A stretch of DNA of 64,000 nucleotides, from positions 62,001-126,000 of the forward strand of contig JAOAFZ010000001.1 in the NCBI GenBank assembly GCA_026415975.1. Reading direction: 5' to 3'. Below are positions 9,211 through 18,800 of the stretch, in pieces. The notes beneath the pieces were generated by a model. It saw only the letters and a program-made list of their open reading frames with translations. It was not told the DNA's origin and made no database searches. Within the stretch, counting starts at the first letter, position 1, and each line of letters opens with the position of its first letter. The stretch comes from Patescibacteria group bacterium (lineage in GTDB: Bacteria > Patescibacteriota > Microgenomatia > UBA1406 > GWC2-37-13). Both the position numbers and the translations under genes were made by a program.

Positions 9211-10971
9211 TTAACCCGATTGGTCACTACCAACTTCACCTATTGGCACGGGATTTTCACTCTTATTCTTTGGCTTGACAGCCCCAGTTACCTGATTAAT
9301 AAGCGGAACTCTTCTTATAAAATTACCAAGCGCAGTATCGGGATCCACAAGCTTTGCAAACTGGGCAAGCCCGGCATACTGGCCTACAACCGCCCCGGCC
9401 GCACCGGCAACACCGCCAAACAGCGCTGCCGGACCCGCATCGATAACGGGCTTCCCGGCAATCTGCTCCTGAACTTGCCGCACGAGTTGGGGGATCAAAA
9501 GCATAAAGGCCGCCGCAATGATTGGTGCTAATCGTGAGGTATCCATATTGAGCGGGGGAAGCGTAAACTGCGGAAGACCGGATTCTATACTCCACCCCAC
9601 CGTATCTCGTCCAAATTCATACTGACCCCAGCCGATAAGCTGCTCGTCGTTTAATGCAACAAGTTGCACCACGATCAAGAGAACTATAGTCAGCGGGAAC
9701 ACCAGCATGTTACCGAAGATGCGGCGCAGCCAGCTCATAAACGCATCGTTTCCCGGGATAACACTGGGGAGTATCATAATCGGAGCAAAAATAATATCGA
9801 TGAGGATACGCACATAGGCAGAGATTAACATAAACAGAATCCGGAAAAACAAGAAAAGCATTATAACCAAGCCGAGAACCACCGGGAGGATTATTTGCAA
9901 GAATAATGGTATTGCAAAAAGTATAAGGGTATAAAGTACCGGCAAAACAACAAAATATCCTAATGCTGCCTTTACATTGAAAAGAACTATTCCTCCTTCG
10001 CCAATAATTTGGTTGATTGGCGTAAAGACCTTCGTTCTATCTACTGCATCTACTATCAAATAAAACAGCCATCCGGCAACAATAGGATAAAGCAGTGACT
10101 TAATCCAGGAGGGAATAAAATCAACAAGCCCCTGAATTCCTTGGACGTAGAAATGTAGATACCGCGCATCGTAGAACTCGCTGGTGATCAAGGGCGCCTC
10201 GGAGTGAATATAAAGATCCTGGAGGTACTGCGCAGACAGACTGGGAATGTTTAGTCCTCCGAACAATCCGAAACATATTAGGAGCAGAATATACATCAGG
10301 TCAACCATAAACCCCACAATAGCAAACGAAAAAGTAATAAGCAGGAGCGTGATCACGATTCGGGGCAGAGAATTTTCAATGGAAATTACTGTGTTGCTGT
10401 CTATCTGATAGCGGAACATGATCATAAACCCAACCACCACAATACCAATTGCAATCAGAAAGTAAGTGATATTGCGGAATAGTTTCCAGATCGTTGAGTA
10501 AGCCGTGAGCGAATTGAAGCCGAGGCCCTGTGCGTAGACGGCAGGGGTAAAACCGGCATTTTGCATTCCATCATGAAGCCAGGCAATACCGGATGCGGGT
10601 GGGTTAGCAAACGGCAAGGTCATTAATCCCGTAGCCATTCCCAGCACGCTGCCGCTGAAGTTTGCGTCTGCATCAGCCGGATCATCGGTACATGCCTCAC
10701 CGATCAACGCACAGAATGATTCCCGAAGCAATGCCCGCTGCATCTGACCGGCCTGGGACTCCGTCAACTTGGGGCTATTGAGGATGCTATAGAGCTCGTA
10801 GCGGTAATCTGCCATAGCATCTTTCGGATTTTTTAGCCGAACAATATCCTTCTGATGGTAGTGAATAAACAGGCCGCTTATCGCCAGCAGCACAGCCATT
10901 ACCACGATAACTTTGTTCGTAAAGCGCACGAATTTCCTGTATATAGCTAGTGCTGGCCGAAACTTATCCAT
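9211..10971 (-). CDS. VirB6/TrbL-like polytopic membrane protein
   Basis: 586 aa. One N-terminal helix (KVIVVMAVLLAISGLF) is followed by an extracellular loop of about 110 residues with CALIGEAC, and then at least seven hydrophobic segments, including a long set rich in Ile, Leu and Phe (residues about 345-430). The C-terminus has Gly/Ala-rich sequence (FGGVAGAAGAVVGQYAGL) and a polar tail. Number of helices, loop and Gly/Ala tail fit the VirB6/TrbL channel component of type IV secretion systems; identity is not provable by eye. I prefer ATG 10971 to the upstream TTG at 10992, because a promoter (TTGACA, 18 bp, TACAAT) ends 5 nt before it. Last gene of the minus-strand arm. Confidence 0.8.
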   Translation of the reverse strand: MDKFRPALAIYRKFVRFTNKVIVVMAVLLAISGLFIHYHQKDIVRLKNPKDAMADYRYELYSILNSPKLTESQAGQMQRALLRESFCALIGEACTDDPADADANFSGSVLGMATGLMTLPFANPPASGIAWLHDGMQNAGFTPAVYAQGLGFNSLTAYSTIWKLFRNITYFLIAIGIVVVGFMIMFRYQIDSNTVISIENSLPRIVITLLLITFSFAIVGFMVDLMYILLLICFGLFGGLNIPSLSAQYLQDLYIHSEAPLITSEFYDARYLHFYVQGIQGLVDFIPSWIKSLLYPIVAGWLFYLIVDAVDRTKVFTPINQIIGEGGIVLFNVKAALGYFVVLPVLYTLILFAIPLFLQIILPVVLGLVIMLFLFFRILFMLISAYVRILIDIIFAPIMILPSVIPGNDAFMSWLRRIFGNMLVFPLTIVLLIVVQLVALNDEQLIGWGQYEFGRDTVGWSIESGLPQFTLPPLNMDTSRLAPIIAAAFMLLIPQLVRQVQEQIAGKPVIDAGPAALFGGVAGAAGAVVGQYAGLAQFAKLVDPDTALGNFIRRVPLINQVTGAVKPKNKSENPVPIGEVGSDQSG

Positions 10972-10976
10972 ACTGC

Positions 10977-11006
10977 ATTGTAGTCGAACCAAAAGGGTGC
11001 TGTCAA
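10977..11006 (-). promoter_or_regulatory. Promoter for the VirB6-like gene
   Basis: On the minus strand TTGACA (11006-11001), an 18-bp spacer and TACAAT (10982-10977), then 5 nt to ATG 10971. The -35 overlaps the end of the preceding gene. The distance predicts a leaderless transcript, so the last gene of the operon can be expressed alone. Confidence 0.6.
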
Positions 11007-11512
11007 TTCACAAGAGCCTCCGGTGAGGCAGGCGGCGGTGTTGGTGCAAATGCCGGTGCGGTAGTAAACACAAAGACCCGCCTGAGTTGCTGTAATGTAT
11101 TAATACTGTAGGTATACTCTGTTTCCGGGAGTAACGGCTCTAGAAACTCGACGGTGAGGATTGTTCCGTTCGTCCGGAGCCGATATCTGATATCCGGCTG
11201 TATGGCAAAGATAACGTCATCGTAACTTAAACGCTGGTTAAACGTAGCTACAATTGTCGTATCAAGCGGCACATTCGTCGCTCCATCGGCAGGTGTGGAC
11301 TCTACAAGTGCCAATGGCGTTTCTAGAACTGCCGTAGGGCGGGCTGTCGGCCGCGCGTCGCGTATGGGAGTCGGGGAGGGCACAGGGGATGGTGTGGGTG
11401 TCGGCCGGGCGAGTTCTTCCCGCTGGACATTCACAACAAGAGTCATTAACCATAAAAACACTACTAGAAGCAGCAGAATGCCGGCAGTTAGAAAAAAGGC
11501 ACCTTTACTCAT
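11003..11512 (-). CDS. Membrane-anchored protein with Big_5-type Ig-like domain
   Basis: 169 aa. One N-terminal anchor (FFLTAGILLLLVVFLWLMTLVV), a Pro/Thr linker (about residues 35-65), and an Ig-like domain with the Big_5 (SbsA) signature: ESTPADGATNVPLDTTIVATF at its start, LTVEFLEPLLPETEYTYSI near the end. It acts outside the cell at the membrane. The start overlaps the stop of the upstream gene by 4 nt (ATGA), so translation is probably coupled. Its Ig domain parallels the first half of the 251-aa protein two genes upstream. Confidence 0.82.
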   Translation of the reverse strand: MSKGAFFLTAGILLLLVVFLWLMTLVVNVQREELARPTPTPSPVPSPTPIRDARPTARPTAVLETPLALVESTPADGATNVPLDTTIVATFNQRLSYDDVIFAIQPDIRYRLRTNGTILTVEFLEPLLPETEYTYSINTLQQLRRVFVFTTAPAFAPTPPPASPEALVN

Positions 11513-11973
11513 TCGCGGGGTATCTGAATTTTATATTCGCGCAAGTCCTCAATCCGTTGCAGACCGTGCTCCTGCAGGAACTGCCCTAGCTCTGCCAGTG
11601 CCTGCGTCTCGTCTTCTTCCTTAAACTGAATAATATATTTCAGCTGATACTCATCATACCAAATTTTGAAGTAGCTGCCTTCGTAGGGCACACTGTCACG
11701 AAAATCTCCTTCTTTTTCCATGTATGCAAGCGTCGGGATCATAGTTTTATCTGCGATCTCCTGTGCTCTGGTATATTCTTCCGATTCCTGAAAAATCGGT
11801 TGATCTACGGCGCTTTGTACAATCTCGACTGTTGGTGCCAGGGTAACGGTGGGAGTCGGTGCTACATCAGGCGAGCCGTTGTCCCGGACGACCCGCTGTA
11901 TGAACGAAAACAACAGCATTAGCACCAAAAGAATACTAAGAGAAATTATAAGGAATAGTCGTGTGCGGTTCAT
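11509..11973 (-). CDS. Membrane-anchored small alpha/beta protein, unknown function
   Basis: 154 aa. N-terminal helix (LFLIISLSILLVLMLLFSFI), linker with PTPTVTLAPT, then an extracellular domain of about 95 residues ending LQRIEDLREYKIQIP. The pattern PYEGSYFKIWYDEYQLKYIIQF followed by AELGQFLQEHGL matches, in order and spacing, the C-terminal half of the 251-aa protein encoded at 13781-14536 (PYETDRFRI, YYAFRVV, VEAWMRSIGL). The two are probably paralogous modules. The family is not recognised. It sits 6 nt after the C39 gene. Confidence 0.8.
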   Translation of the reverse strand: MNRTRLFLIISLSILLVLMLLFSFIQRVVRDNGSPDVAPTPTVTLAPTVEIVQSAVDQPIFQESEEYTRAQEIADKTMIPTLAYMEKEGDFRDSVPYEGSYFKIWYDEYQLKYIIQFKEEDETQALAELGQFLQEHGLQRIEDLREYKIQIPRE

Positions 11974-11979
11974 AGGAAA

Positions 11980-13788
11980 TTATGATTTACAGACTGCAAT
12001 GTAATAGTAATTTGCGTACTGGGAGGCATCCTGGAAGTTTGAAATCTCGCGACCCGCGCGCGGCCGGCATACTGGTGATCGCCAGGTGTCACGTACGTCG
12101 ATACGGTTCGTAGCAGGATCGGCATCCACAATCGGAAAGATATGATTAAATGTGTTTCCGTCAACTTTTTTTTGTGAGCCGAATACTAGGCATCTCCCGC
12201 GGTTCTCTCCGGTTAAAAAAGGAGCAATCTCGGCAGCCTGAACCGGGGCAACTCTGGTTTTTGCTACCACAAATCCCTTTCCGCGTGTATAGTCGTCTTT
12301 TAATGCCCCCAGAAGTGTGTTCATACCTACCGCGCGGCTCCAGTACCTTCCCTTAAGAACATCATAGGTTCCCGTTCCCTCGGCATTCGTGGGCACCGTT
12401 GGTGAGCCAAGCGCAGAAAAAATCATTGCCATACTGGTAAGTCCGCACCCCGACATGCAGATATCGTCGTTGCCCCCTTGATTCCAGCGCTGATCACACT
12501 GACAAAATTGCTCAATCTGGACGTTTCCGAAGTTGGGATTGAATGATGCATTGCTACTGCCGGAGCTTTCCTGGGAAGACCTGTTGTCACGGATTTCCCT
12601 AACTTCGTTTACCACGACCTCACGATCAAACTTACGCAAAGCAAGGAGCATTCCGCTGAGGCGATCCACGTTTTCGACAACATATTTCGCCCACCCTCTC
12701 CCGGTCTCAAGTCTCCGTTTAATGTCGTTTGGCAAAGATGCAACAGCAGATGCATTCAGAGCAACCCGCATACAGGGGTCTTTACCCAGGAGCAAGGTAA
12801 AAAACTGTGTACGCTCTTCGGCTTCCCGCTCGGCCGGGGAAAGCGGTTCCCCCCCTTCGCCCAGAAGGTCCATCTGGCTCTTATTCCGGGCTATTACCGA
12901 GAAGGGCACCGAATCAACTTCATCTTTAAATTTGGCTACCAGTTTTTTCCCTGCCTGATTTCCATAACTCCAGAACGGATTCACAGAAGATGAACTGTTC
13001 GTGAATGCCCGGGAGAGCACTCGATTAAAGTTCGATTCTGCATGACACAGGGGAAAGTACTTAGCATAGTGCCCGTATACCGCCTGATCAAACGCCTGAT
13101 ACCCCCCAACCTGCAGCATACTGTTCTGATCACCCGGGCGGTCATTAGCCGCAGAGCACGGTTCCGCCACACTCTGTCTTAATTCACGCGAACTGTTATC
13201 CTTGCAGTTGACTGCATTCGGATCAAGTGCCCCTTCGAACCACACCCAGGCACAGGAAAGGTACGGTCGGATATCGCTAATTTTTCCTTTGAGTGCCTTT
13301 TCGTAGATCAGACAGTCGCGTGCCCATGAACGGAGCGGGTTGCGCAGTAATTGCTCGTATAGGCCTTGGACAATTGCCTCCGAAGGTTGTTTCAGACGTG
13401 AGTCGGTGAGTCCGTAGGTTGCAAGTGATTCGTCGCCGGGAGTGTAGTTTTCCAGAATTGCGTTATCGAGAACCACCGCTGAGTTGTTTGGACCGGTTTC
13501 ATCTTCGGTCATCCATTCTTCAAGCGGCACATCGGAAGGGAATGGTGTCCCGGATAGTGCATCGCGCAAGGCATTGCGCAGCCGCGATGGCATTTCGTTT
13601 TCTAACTCCTGGGGGACATCGGATGAGCTTTTTCCGAAGAGAGTTTCCAGAATTGCCTGGAATAAAGTCTTAAACTCCGTCGGGTTGGGTGTGGGTGGCA
13701 CAGGCGTTTGTGCTAATACTCTGTTCCCCAGGAGAAGGAAAACAGTAAGTGCCAGTGCTGCAAGCGCTCCGCCGACCTGCTTATTCAT
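11980..13788 (-). CDS. Secreted C39-like (papain-fold) peptidase of the envelope locus
   Basis: 602 aa. A signal peptide (LAALALTVFLLLGNRVLA) is followed by a PTPNPT linker and a long helical region (residues about 40-400) with several Cys. The C-terminal domain is Peptidase_C39_2-like: QFCQCDQRWNQ, then the nucleophile in MSGCGLTSMAM (about Cys447), and the His in TFNHIFPIVDAD (about His549). Such domains cut peptides or cell-wall cross-bridges. In this locus it would be the wall-opening enzyme of the machine, like VirB1 or the CHAP proteins of Gram-positive conjugation systems; that role is inferred. It overlaps the upstream gene by 8 nt. Confidence 0.85.
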   Translation of the reverse strand: MNKQVGGALAALALTVFLLLGNRVLAQTPVPPTPNPTEFKTLFQAILETLFGKSSSDVPQELENEMPSRLRNALRDALSGTPFPSDVPLEEWMTEDETGPNNSAVVLDNAILENYTPGDESLATYGLTDSRLKQPSEAIVQGLYEQLLRNPLRSWARDCLIYEKALKGKISDIRPYLSCAWVWFEGALDPNAVNCKDNSSRELRQSVAEPCSAANDRPGDQNSMLQVGGYQAFDQAVYGHYAKYFPLCHAESNFNRVLSRAFTNSSSSVNPFWSYGNQAGKKLVAKFKDEVDSVPFSVIARNKSQMDLLGEGGEPLSPAEREAEERTQFFTLLLGKDPCMRVALNASAVASLPNDIKRRLETGRGWAKYVVENVDRLSGMLLALRKFDREVVVNEVREIRDNRSSQESSGSSNASFNPNFGNVQIEQFCQCDQRWNQGGNDDICMSGCGLTSMAMIFSALGSPTVPTNAEGTGTYDVLKGRYWSRAVGMNTLLGALKDDYTRGKGFVVAKTRVAPVQAAEIAPFLTGENRGRCLVFGSQKKVDGNTFNHIFPIVDADPATNRIDVRDTWRSPVCRPRAGREISNFQDASQYANYYYIAVCKS

Positions 13789-14536
13789 AGGTAATGCTCA
13801 ATCTATCAATAGCTGATTGTGGCAGCCCGATGGAACGCATCCAGGCTTCAACTTCGGCCTGCACGTCGGTACCATCACGGGAAACTACCCGAAAGGCGTA
13901 ATATGTTTCAGGTTCAGTACGCAGCTCGGAAGTTATGCGAAAACGGTCTGTTTCGTAAGGAATACGGTTATGAAGGTAAAGATCAGGATTCTCCTGAAGC
14001 TGGAGCTTGTCTATTGTTTCATTTATAGCCGGGTCGTTGACCATTATCCCCGGGGTAGGAGTTGGTCCGGCAGTCAGGAACAGACCAAATACTGCCTCGC
14101 CCGTGTCTTTGGTAATTGCATAGGCATATTGCCGGCCGGGCTCAAGGGGGCGTGCAAAGCGTATACGCACGGTATCATTGGTTACCTGGTAGCCGTAGAG
14201 TGCGGCGGGGTTAAACTCAATTTTTATCCCTGTTGTTGTAACTGGCTGTGAAAGGCGGATCACAAGACTTGCACCGGTTGTTGCCAGCGGTGTCTCTTGA
14301 TCCGGTTCTACAGATAGGATACGAAAATCCCGGGATGTCGACCCGAAACCTGATTGCGGTGATGGAAACGGAGATATAGTCGGGTTATTACCGAAATCTC
14401 CGGATAATTCCGCTCCCAAAGGTGTCCTGGTATCGGGCTGACGCATCCGTATAATGACTGCAATACTCAGCAGGATGAGTAATAAGGTGGAGCCGAGAAG
14501 AATGGCAATCAGTATGTAACGCGATGGTATTTTCAT
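13781..14536 (-). CDS. Membrane-anchored Ig-like plus alpha/beta two-domain protein
   Basis: 251 aa. I place the start at ATG 14536 ([15 protein letters not shown]) rather than an upstream codon, because it overlaps the preceding stop as TAATG. It has one anchor helix at residues 8-28. A Big_5-like Ig domain (about 70-160) carries VRIRFARPLEPGRQYAYAIT. A C-terminal domain of about 80 residues resembles the 154-aa protein of the same operon. This gene therefore combines the modules that are separate in the genes at 11003 and 11509. Function unknown; probably an extracellular structural part. Confidence 0.8.
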   Translation of the reverse strand: MKIPSRYILIAILLGSTLLLILLSIAVIIRMRQPDTRTPLGAELSGDFGNNPTISPFPSPQSGFGSTSRDFRILSVEPDQETPLATTGASLVIRLSQPVTTTGIKIEFNPAALYGYQVTNDTVRIRFARPLEPGRQYAYAITKDTGEAVFGLFLTAGPTPTPGIMVNDPAINETIDKLQLQENPDLYLHNRIPYETDRFRITSELRTEPETYYAFRVVSRDGTDVQAEVEAWMRSIGLPQSAIDRLSITYE

Positions 14537-15801
14537 TATCGGGTTGTTGGAACAAGACAATGTGTGGGTCGCCAGGAACTTGAAGCGGATAGTGACCTTC
14601 GGTCCACCTCTCCTTTGAACCATCCCGAGGAACTCTTAGAACCGGTATTTGCATCGATCAAAGTGTAATATGATCTATTCGCATCTTCAAACTGGGCAAT
14701 CCCTATATGTAGACTATAGATTACCCACATAATCTGCCCTGGCTTGACCTGTTGTCGGCATTGGTCCCAGGTACGAGTGGTAAAAACTGCGTTTATTGCA
14801 CTTTTCCCGATAGCATCCTGTGGCCAGCCGACTCCCCAGAACGGGTTCTGGGTTTTTGGGAGGTCGTTTCTTAATGCTGAATACATTCCCTGTGCCCAGC
14901 CCATACACTGCAACCCCCGGGAGCATATTCCCCTTGCACAGTATTCCATAGATGCATTATCCATCATATATTGTTTGGTATTCGGTTTATTCCGCAACGA
15001 AGGTAAAGAGTTAATGCACTGCATCCGGTTTTCGGGCAGCACCTGACCATTACAGTTTGCCTGGATTTCTGTCCATACCTGGCAGACGTAACGAAACCAA
15101 CCGTCAGCATATTGCTTGCAGGTTTCCGCACTTACCGGCGGGCCGGCCTCCTGTGATGACTCTGACCCGGAACCTCCCGTGCTTGACGAATCGTCACCGG
15201 TTTCCTCGCTTCCGCCATCGCCGGCGTTATTGTCGTTGCCACTGCTCCCGCCGGATCGCGGCCAGAGGATTGCAATGATGTCGGTTAACTTTGGAACTTC
15301 TTTTTTTATCCGGTCACGGATTTTGTCTGATTCCTCTGTTGCTACTTTATCGAAGTCTTCGTCACGAAGGGTAAAGGTTTGCGAGCTTTTTAGCTGGGAA
15401 CAACGGTCTGCACCGTTGTCACATCCCCGGAACTGATAGGCGATTAGCTCCACAGTCTTTGTATCTTTCGGCACGCTCAGCGGTACTGTACAGGCAATTC
15501 GGGCTATTGGTTCACCCTCGCCTTCTATCCAGCCGAGAAACAGACCACTGTCCGACCGGCAGGCGCCGCCACCCCCGGGTGCAAAGTATTCTTTGCCATC
15601 GAAAACCAGGTTTGCCGTTAGATTTTCTGATATTTCCGATGCTTTTACTTGTACTTCAAAAACCAGCCCTCGGCGCAGGTCGGTAGTATTTGCCCGAACA
15701 TCGAAGAGGGAGATGGTGGCCGCTGACACGGATGGGGGAAATGAACTTATGAGGCTCAGGAATAACCCGCATGCAACAATTACGGTAATAATTCTATTCA
15801 T
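14536..15801 (-). CDS. Secreted CHAP-domain cell-wall hydrolase candidate
   Basis: 421 aa from ATG 15801 (a TTG at 15807 is also possible). Signal peptide ([18 protein letters not shown]), a beta-rich domain (residues about 30-140), a Gly/Ser/Asp-rich linker (about 180-215) and a C-terminal CHAP-type domain. Its nucleophile is in [10 protein letters not shown] (about Cys297), His in LHIGIAQF (about His365), and the polar third residue probably in LIDANTG. CHAP enzymes are amidases or endopeptidases of peptidoglycan. First gene of the minus-strand arm, divergent from the ClpC-like gene with 34 nt between the starts, so both arms are controlled from one short region. Confidence 0.85.
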   Translation of the reverse strand: MNRIITVIVACGLFLSLISSFPPSVSAATISLFDVRANTTDLRRGLVFEVQVKASEISENLTANLVFDGKEYFAPGGGGACRSDSGLFLGWIEGEGEPIARIACTVPLSVPKDTKTVELIAYQFRGCDNGADRCSQLKSSQTFTLRDEDFDKVATEESDKIRDRIKKEVPKLTDIIAILWPRSGGSSGNDNNAGDGGSEETGDDSSSTGGSGSESSQEAGPPVSAETCKQYADGWFRYVCQVWTEIQANCNGQVLPENRMQCINSLPSLRNKPNTKQYMMDNASMEYCARGICSRGLQCMGWAQGMYSALRNDLPKTQNPFWGVGWPQDAIGKSAINAVFTTRTWDQCRQQVKPGQIMWVIYSLHIGIAQFEDANRSYYTLIDANTGSKSSSGWFKGEVDRRSLSASSSWRPTHCLVPTTR

Positions 15802-15829
15802 TGACAAACGTTTTCCGATTATTCATAAT
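15801..15829 (+). promoter_or_regulatory. Promoter of the ClpC-like gene
   Basis: TTGACA at 15801-15806, a 17-bp spacer and CATAAT at 15824-15829, 6 nt before ATG 15836. A near-consensus promoter this close to the start predicts a leaderless mRNA. The -35 touches the start codon of the divergent CHAP gene. Confidence 0.7.
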
Positions 15830-15835
15830 GGACCT

Positions 15836-18800
15836 ATGCCCGGTATTTTTGATTTTATAAAGAAACAACCTGCTCCTGCAAGTGGTGCGAACAATAGTCA
15901 AGCTCAGGCTGTGCGCGGTTCTCAAACTCAGGCCGTCGTGACAAGTCAGCAATCGTATAACGGCATTGGTACCCCGCCGGGCGGACAGGCTTCCTATAAC
16001 GGCATTGGTACGCCAGTAGCTACTGTAGTAGTAGAGACTACCCAGCAGCCGGCTCAGCCAATACAGCCTTTGCAAACACCAACACCACCTTCATCCACCG
16101 GGTCCGAAGCGGTCACACCTGACCCAATTTCAAATACTGTTTCTGGCAACGCAGCTGCGGTTTCCAGTGGTAGTGGCGTATCTGATACTTCAACTACTGA
16201 CGCACCGGGAAGTGTGCCGGGAACTGCACAGGGGGCCGCAACGGACGGCGTGTCTTCTGATGCTACTCCAGCAGATGCAGCTTCCACAGAGGATGCCAAT
16301 AACAGTACTACTGCTCCGGCGGATAAAAATGCAAACAGCGATTCTGGCACAACTGACACAACAAGCGGTGAAAAAAAAGAAGAAAAGGATGATGTAGCAA
16401 GCAAAAAAGCTGATTCACGTGCAGATACAGATACAAAAGCTGATGAAAAAAAACGGCTGGATATGGATGTGATGACGCACCTTACGCAGCGTTCCAACAG
16501 AGTTTTTCTCTCTGCAAACAACAAAGCAAAAGAGCTCAATAGCGCCGAGGTTGACAGTGAACACCTGCTACATGGTCTGCTTGCTGATCCGGAAATATAT
16601 AAACTCCTGACTAGTATGAAGATAATGCCACAGGCAGTCGATCAGGAGCTGGATAAGATATATAAAAAAGGTGAAACTCCGGTTCCCGCTCCACAGACCG
16701 CACCTCGGGTAAAGCATATACTGGATAATTCACTGGTTATTGCGCGCAAAATGGGGTACGAATTTATTTCGCCCGAGCATTTACTGCTTGCAACCTACGA
16801 GGAAGGTGAAGGTGTTGCTGCGCAAACTTTAAAGAAACTTGGAGTTAACAAAGAGGAGCTTAATAAAAAAATCCTCGGTAAGAAAGAAGGGCTGGATGAG
16901 AAGTCCGGTGACGGAAAAGTCCAGAAAAGTGCGATTGCCCAGTTCACCATTGATCTGACGGCGAAAGCCGAATCGGGGCAACTTGATCCGTGTGTTGGAA
17001 GATCAGATGTAATTGAGCGGGTTATTCACATAATGTCCCGCCGGTTGAAGAACAATCCGGTACTAACCGGTGAGCCGGGAGTTGGAAAAACTGCGATTGT
17101 AGAGGGACTTGCGCAGGCTATTGTGGCAAAGAAAGTGCCGGAACAGCTCCTTGGCAAACGAATTATGCAACTTGATCTTATGAGCGTGGTTGCAGGTGCA
17201 TCGCACCGGGGTGAGTTTGAACAGCGAATGAAGAGTCTGGTGGATGAAGTAAAAGAAGGAAAAGGACAGATTATTCTCTTTATCGACGAAATCCATACGA
17301 TTGTTGGTGCGGGAGGGGGAGGTGAAGGCTCACTGGATGCCTCGAATTTTATTAAACCGGCGCTTTCCCGAGGCGAGTTGCAGATGATCGGTGCTACTAC
17401 AATCACCGAGTATAAGCGGATCGAAAAAGATGCAGCTCTCGAGCGTCGTTTCCAGAGCGTGCTAGTTCCGGAACCAACCGAAGAGCAGGCAATTAAGATG
17501 CTTAAAGCACTTAGGAACAAGTTTGAAGCCTTCCACAAGGTCAAAATCCCTGATGAAGCGATAGAAAACGCGGTAAAGCTTTCAAAACGGTATTTGAGCG
17601 ATCGCTTTCTGCCTGACAAAGCAGTAGACCTTATGGACGAAGCTGCATCCGCTGTACGATTGCCACTTATGTCCCTTCCGGAGGAAATTCAGAGCGGTAC
17701 TGAACGAATCGCTCAGCTGAAACAGGAACATGAAGAAGCAGAAAAGCGGGGTGACCGGGTAAAAGCACGCATCATTAAATCCAAGATCGCAGACTTGGAA
17801 GATCAGCTCAAGGCTAAAAAAGATGAGTACGACATGAAGAAAGCCCAGACCACCACGGTAGTAACGACAGACATCATCCGGGACGTTATATCAAAGCGCA
17901 CCGGTATTCCGGTTTCCAAGATTACATCCAGCGAGGGTGATAAGATTCAGCATCTGGAAGACATAATGCATGAGCGTCTTATCGGACAGGAACGTGCTGT
18001 TAAGACAGTAGCACAGGCAGTACGCCGTGGTCGCGCAGGACTCAAGGCGGCAAACCGGCCGATTGGATCGTTTATTTTCCTGGGACCGTCCGGTGTAGGA
18101 AAAACGGAGCTTGCCAAAACCCTCGCCGAGATTCTCTTCGGGCAGGAAGAGAGCATGATCCGTTTTGATATGACGGAGTACATGGAAAAACATGAAGTTG
18201 CCAAACTTCTTGGTCCACCTCCCGGATATGTCGGTTACGAAGAGGGTGGGAAACTAACCGAGGCCGTGCGCCTGCGTCAGTATTCCGTTGTCCTCTTTGA
18301 TGAGGTGGAAAAAGCACACCCTGATATCTTTAATATCCTTCTGCAGATTCTTGATGATGGCCGGTTAACTGATAACAAGGGAAGGACTATCTCTTTTAAA
18401 AATACAGTAGTTATTTGTACCTCCAATATTGGTACAAAGCTCATTCAGGAAGAACTGCTCAAGCAGAATAAAGGCCAGGTCGAGGAACCACCGGTGGTCT
18501 CTACTTACGCGTTTTCACCTCGTGGTCGCGAGATTCTGACCATTGGAAACAAGTATTTCGAGCGTGACCCCAATACAAAGCTTTCGGATTCCGGGAAGCC
18601 CTCTGCCGATTCAAAAAAGGTTACAGAGCAGAAGCCTGACGACGCGAAAGCTGATATCGGCGCGAAGGATGCGAAGGCGGAAACCAACCCGGAAACAGCG
18701 AAACCCGGAGATGCCCGAGCAGGAGAGGCTGCGAAGGAAATGAAGAAGCCTGACACGGAAGGCTCGGATTTTGCGAAAAATGGTGTAAAAGATTCGGCTG

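Noticed and set aside
9021-9239. 72-aa minus-strand ORF over the end of the Cys-rich gene
   Set aside because: It lies opposite a good coding sequence and has no features of its own.
15593-15835. Upstream extension of the ClpC-like protein by 81 codons
   Set aside because: It would overlap the CHAP gene on the other strand, and a near-consensus promoter ends 6 nt before ATG 15836.
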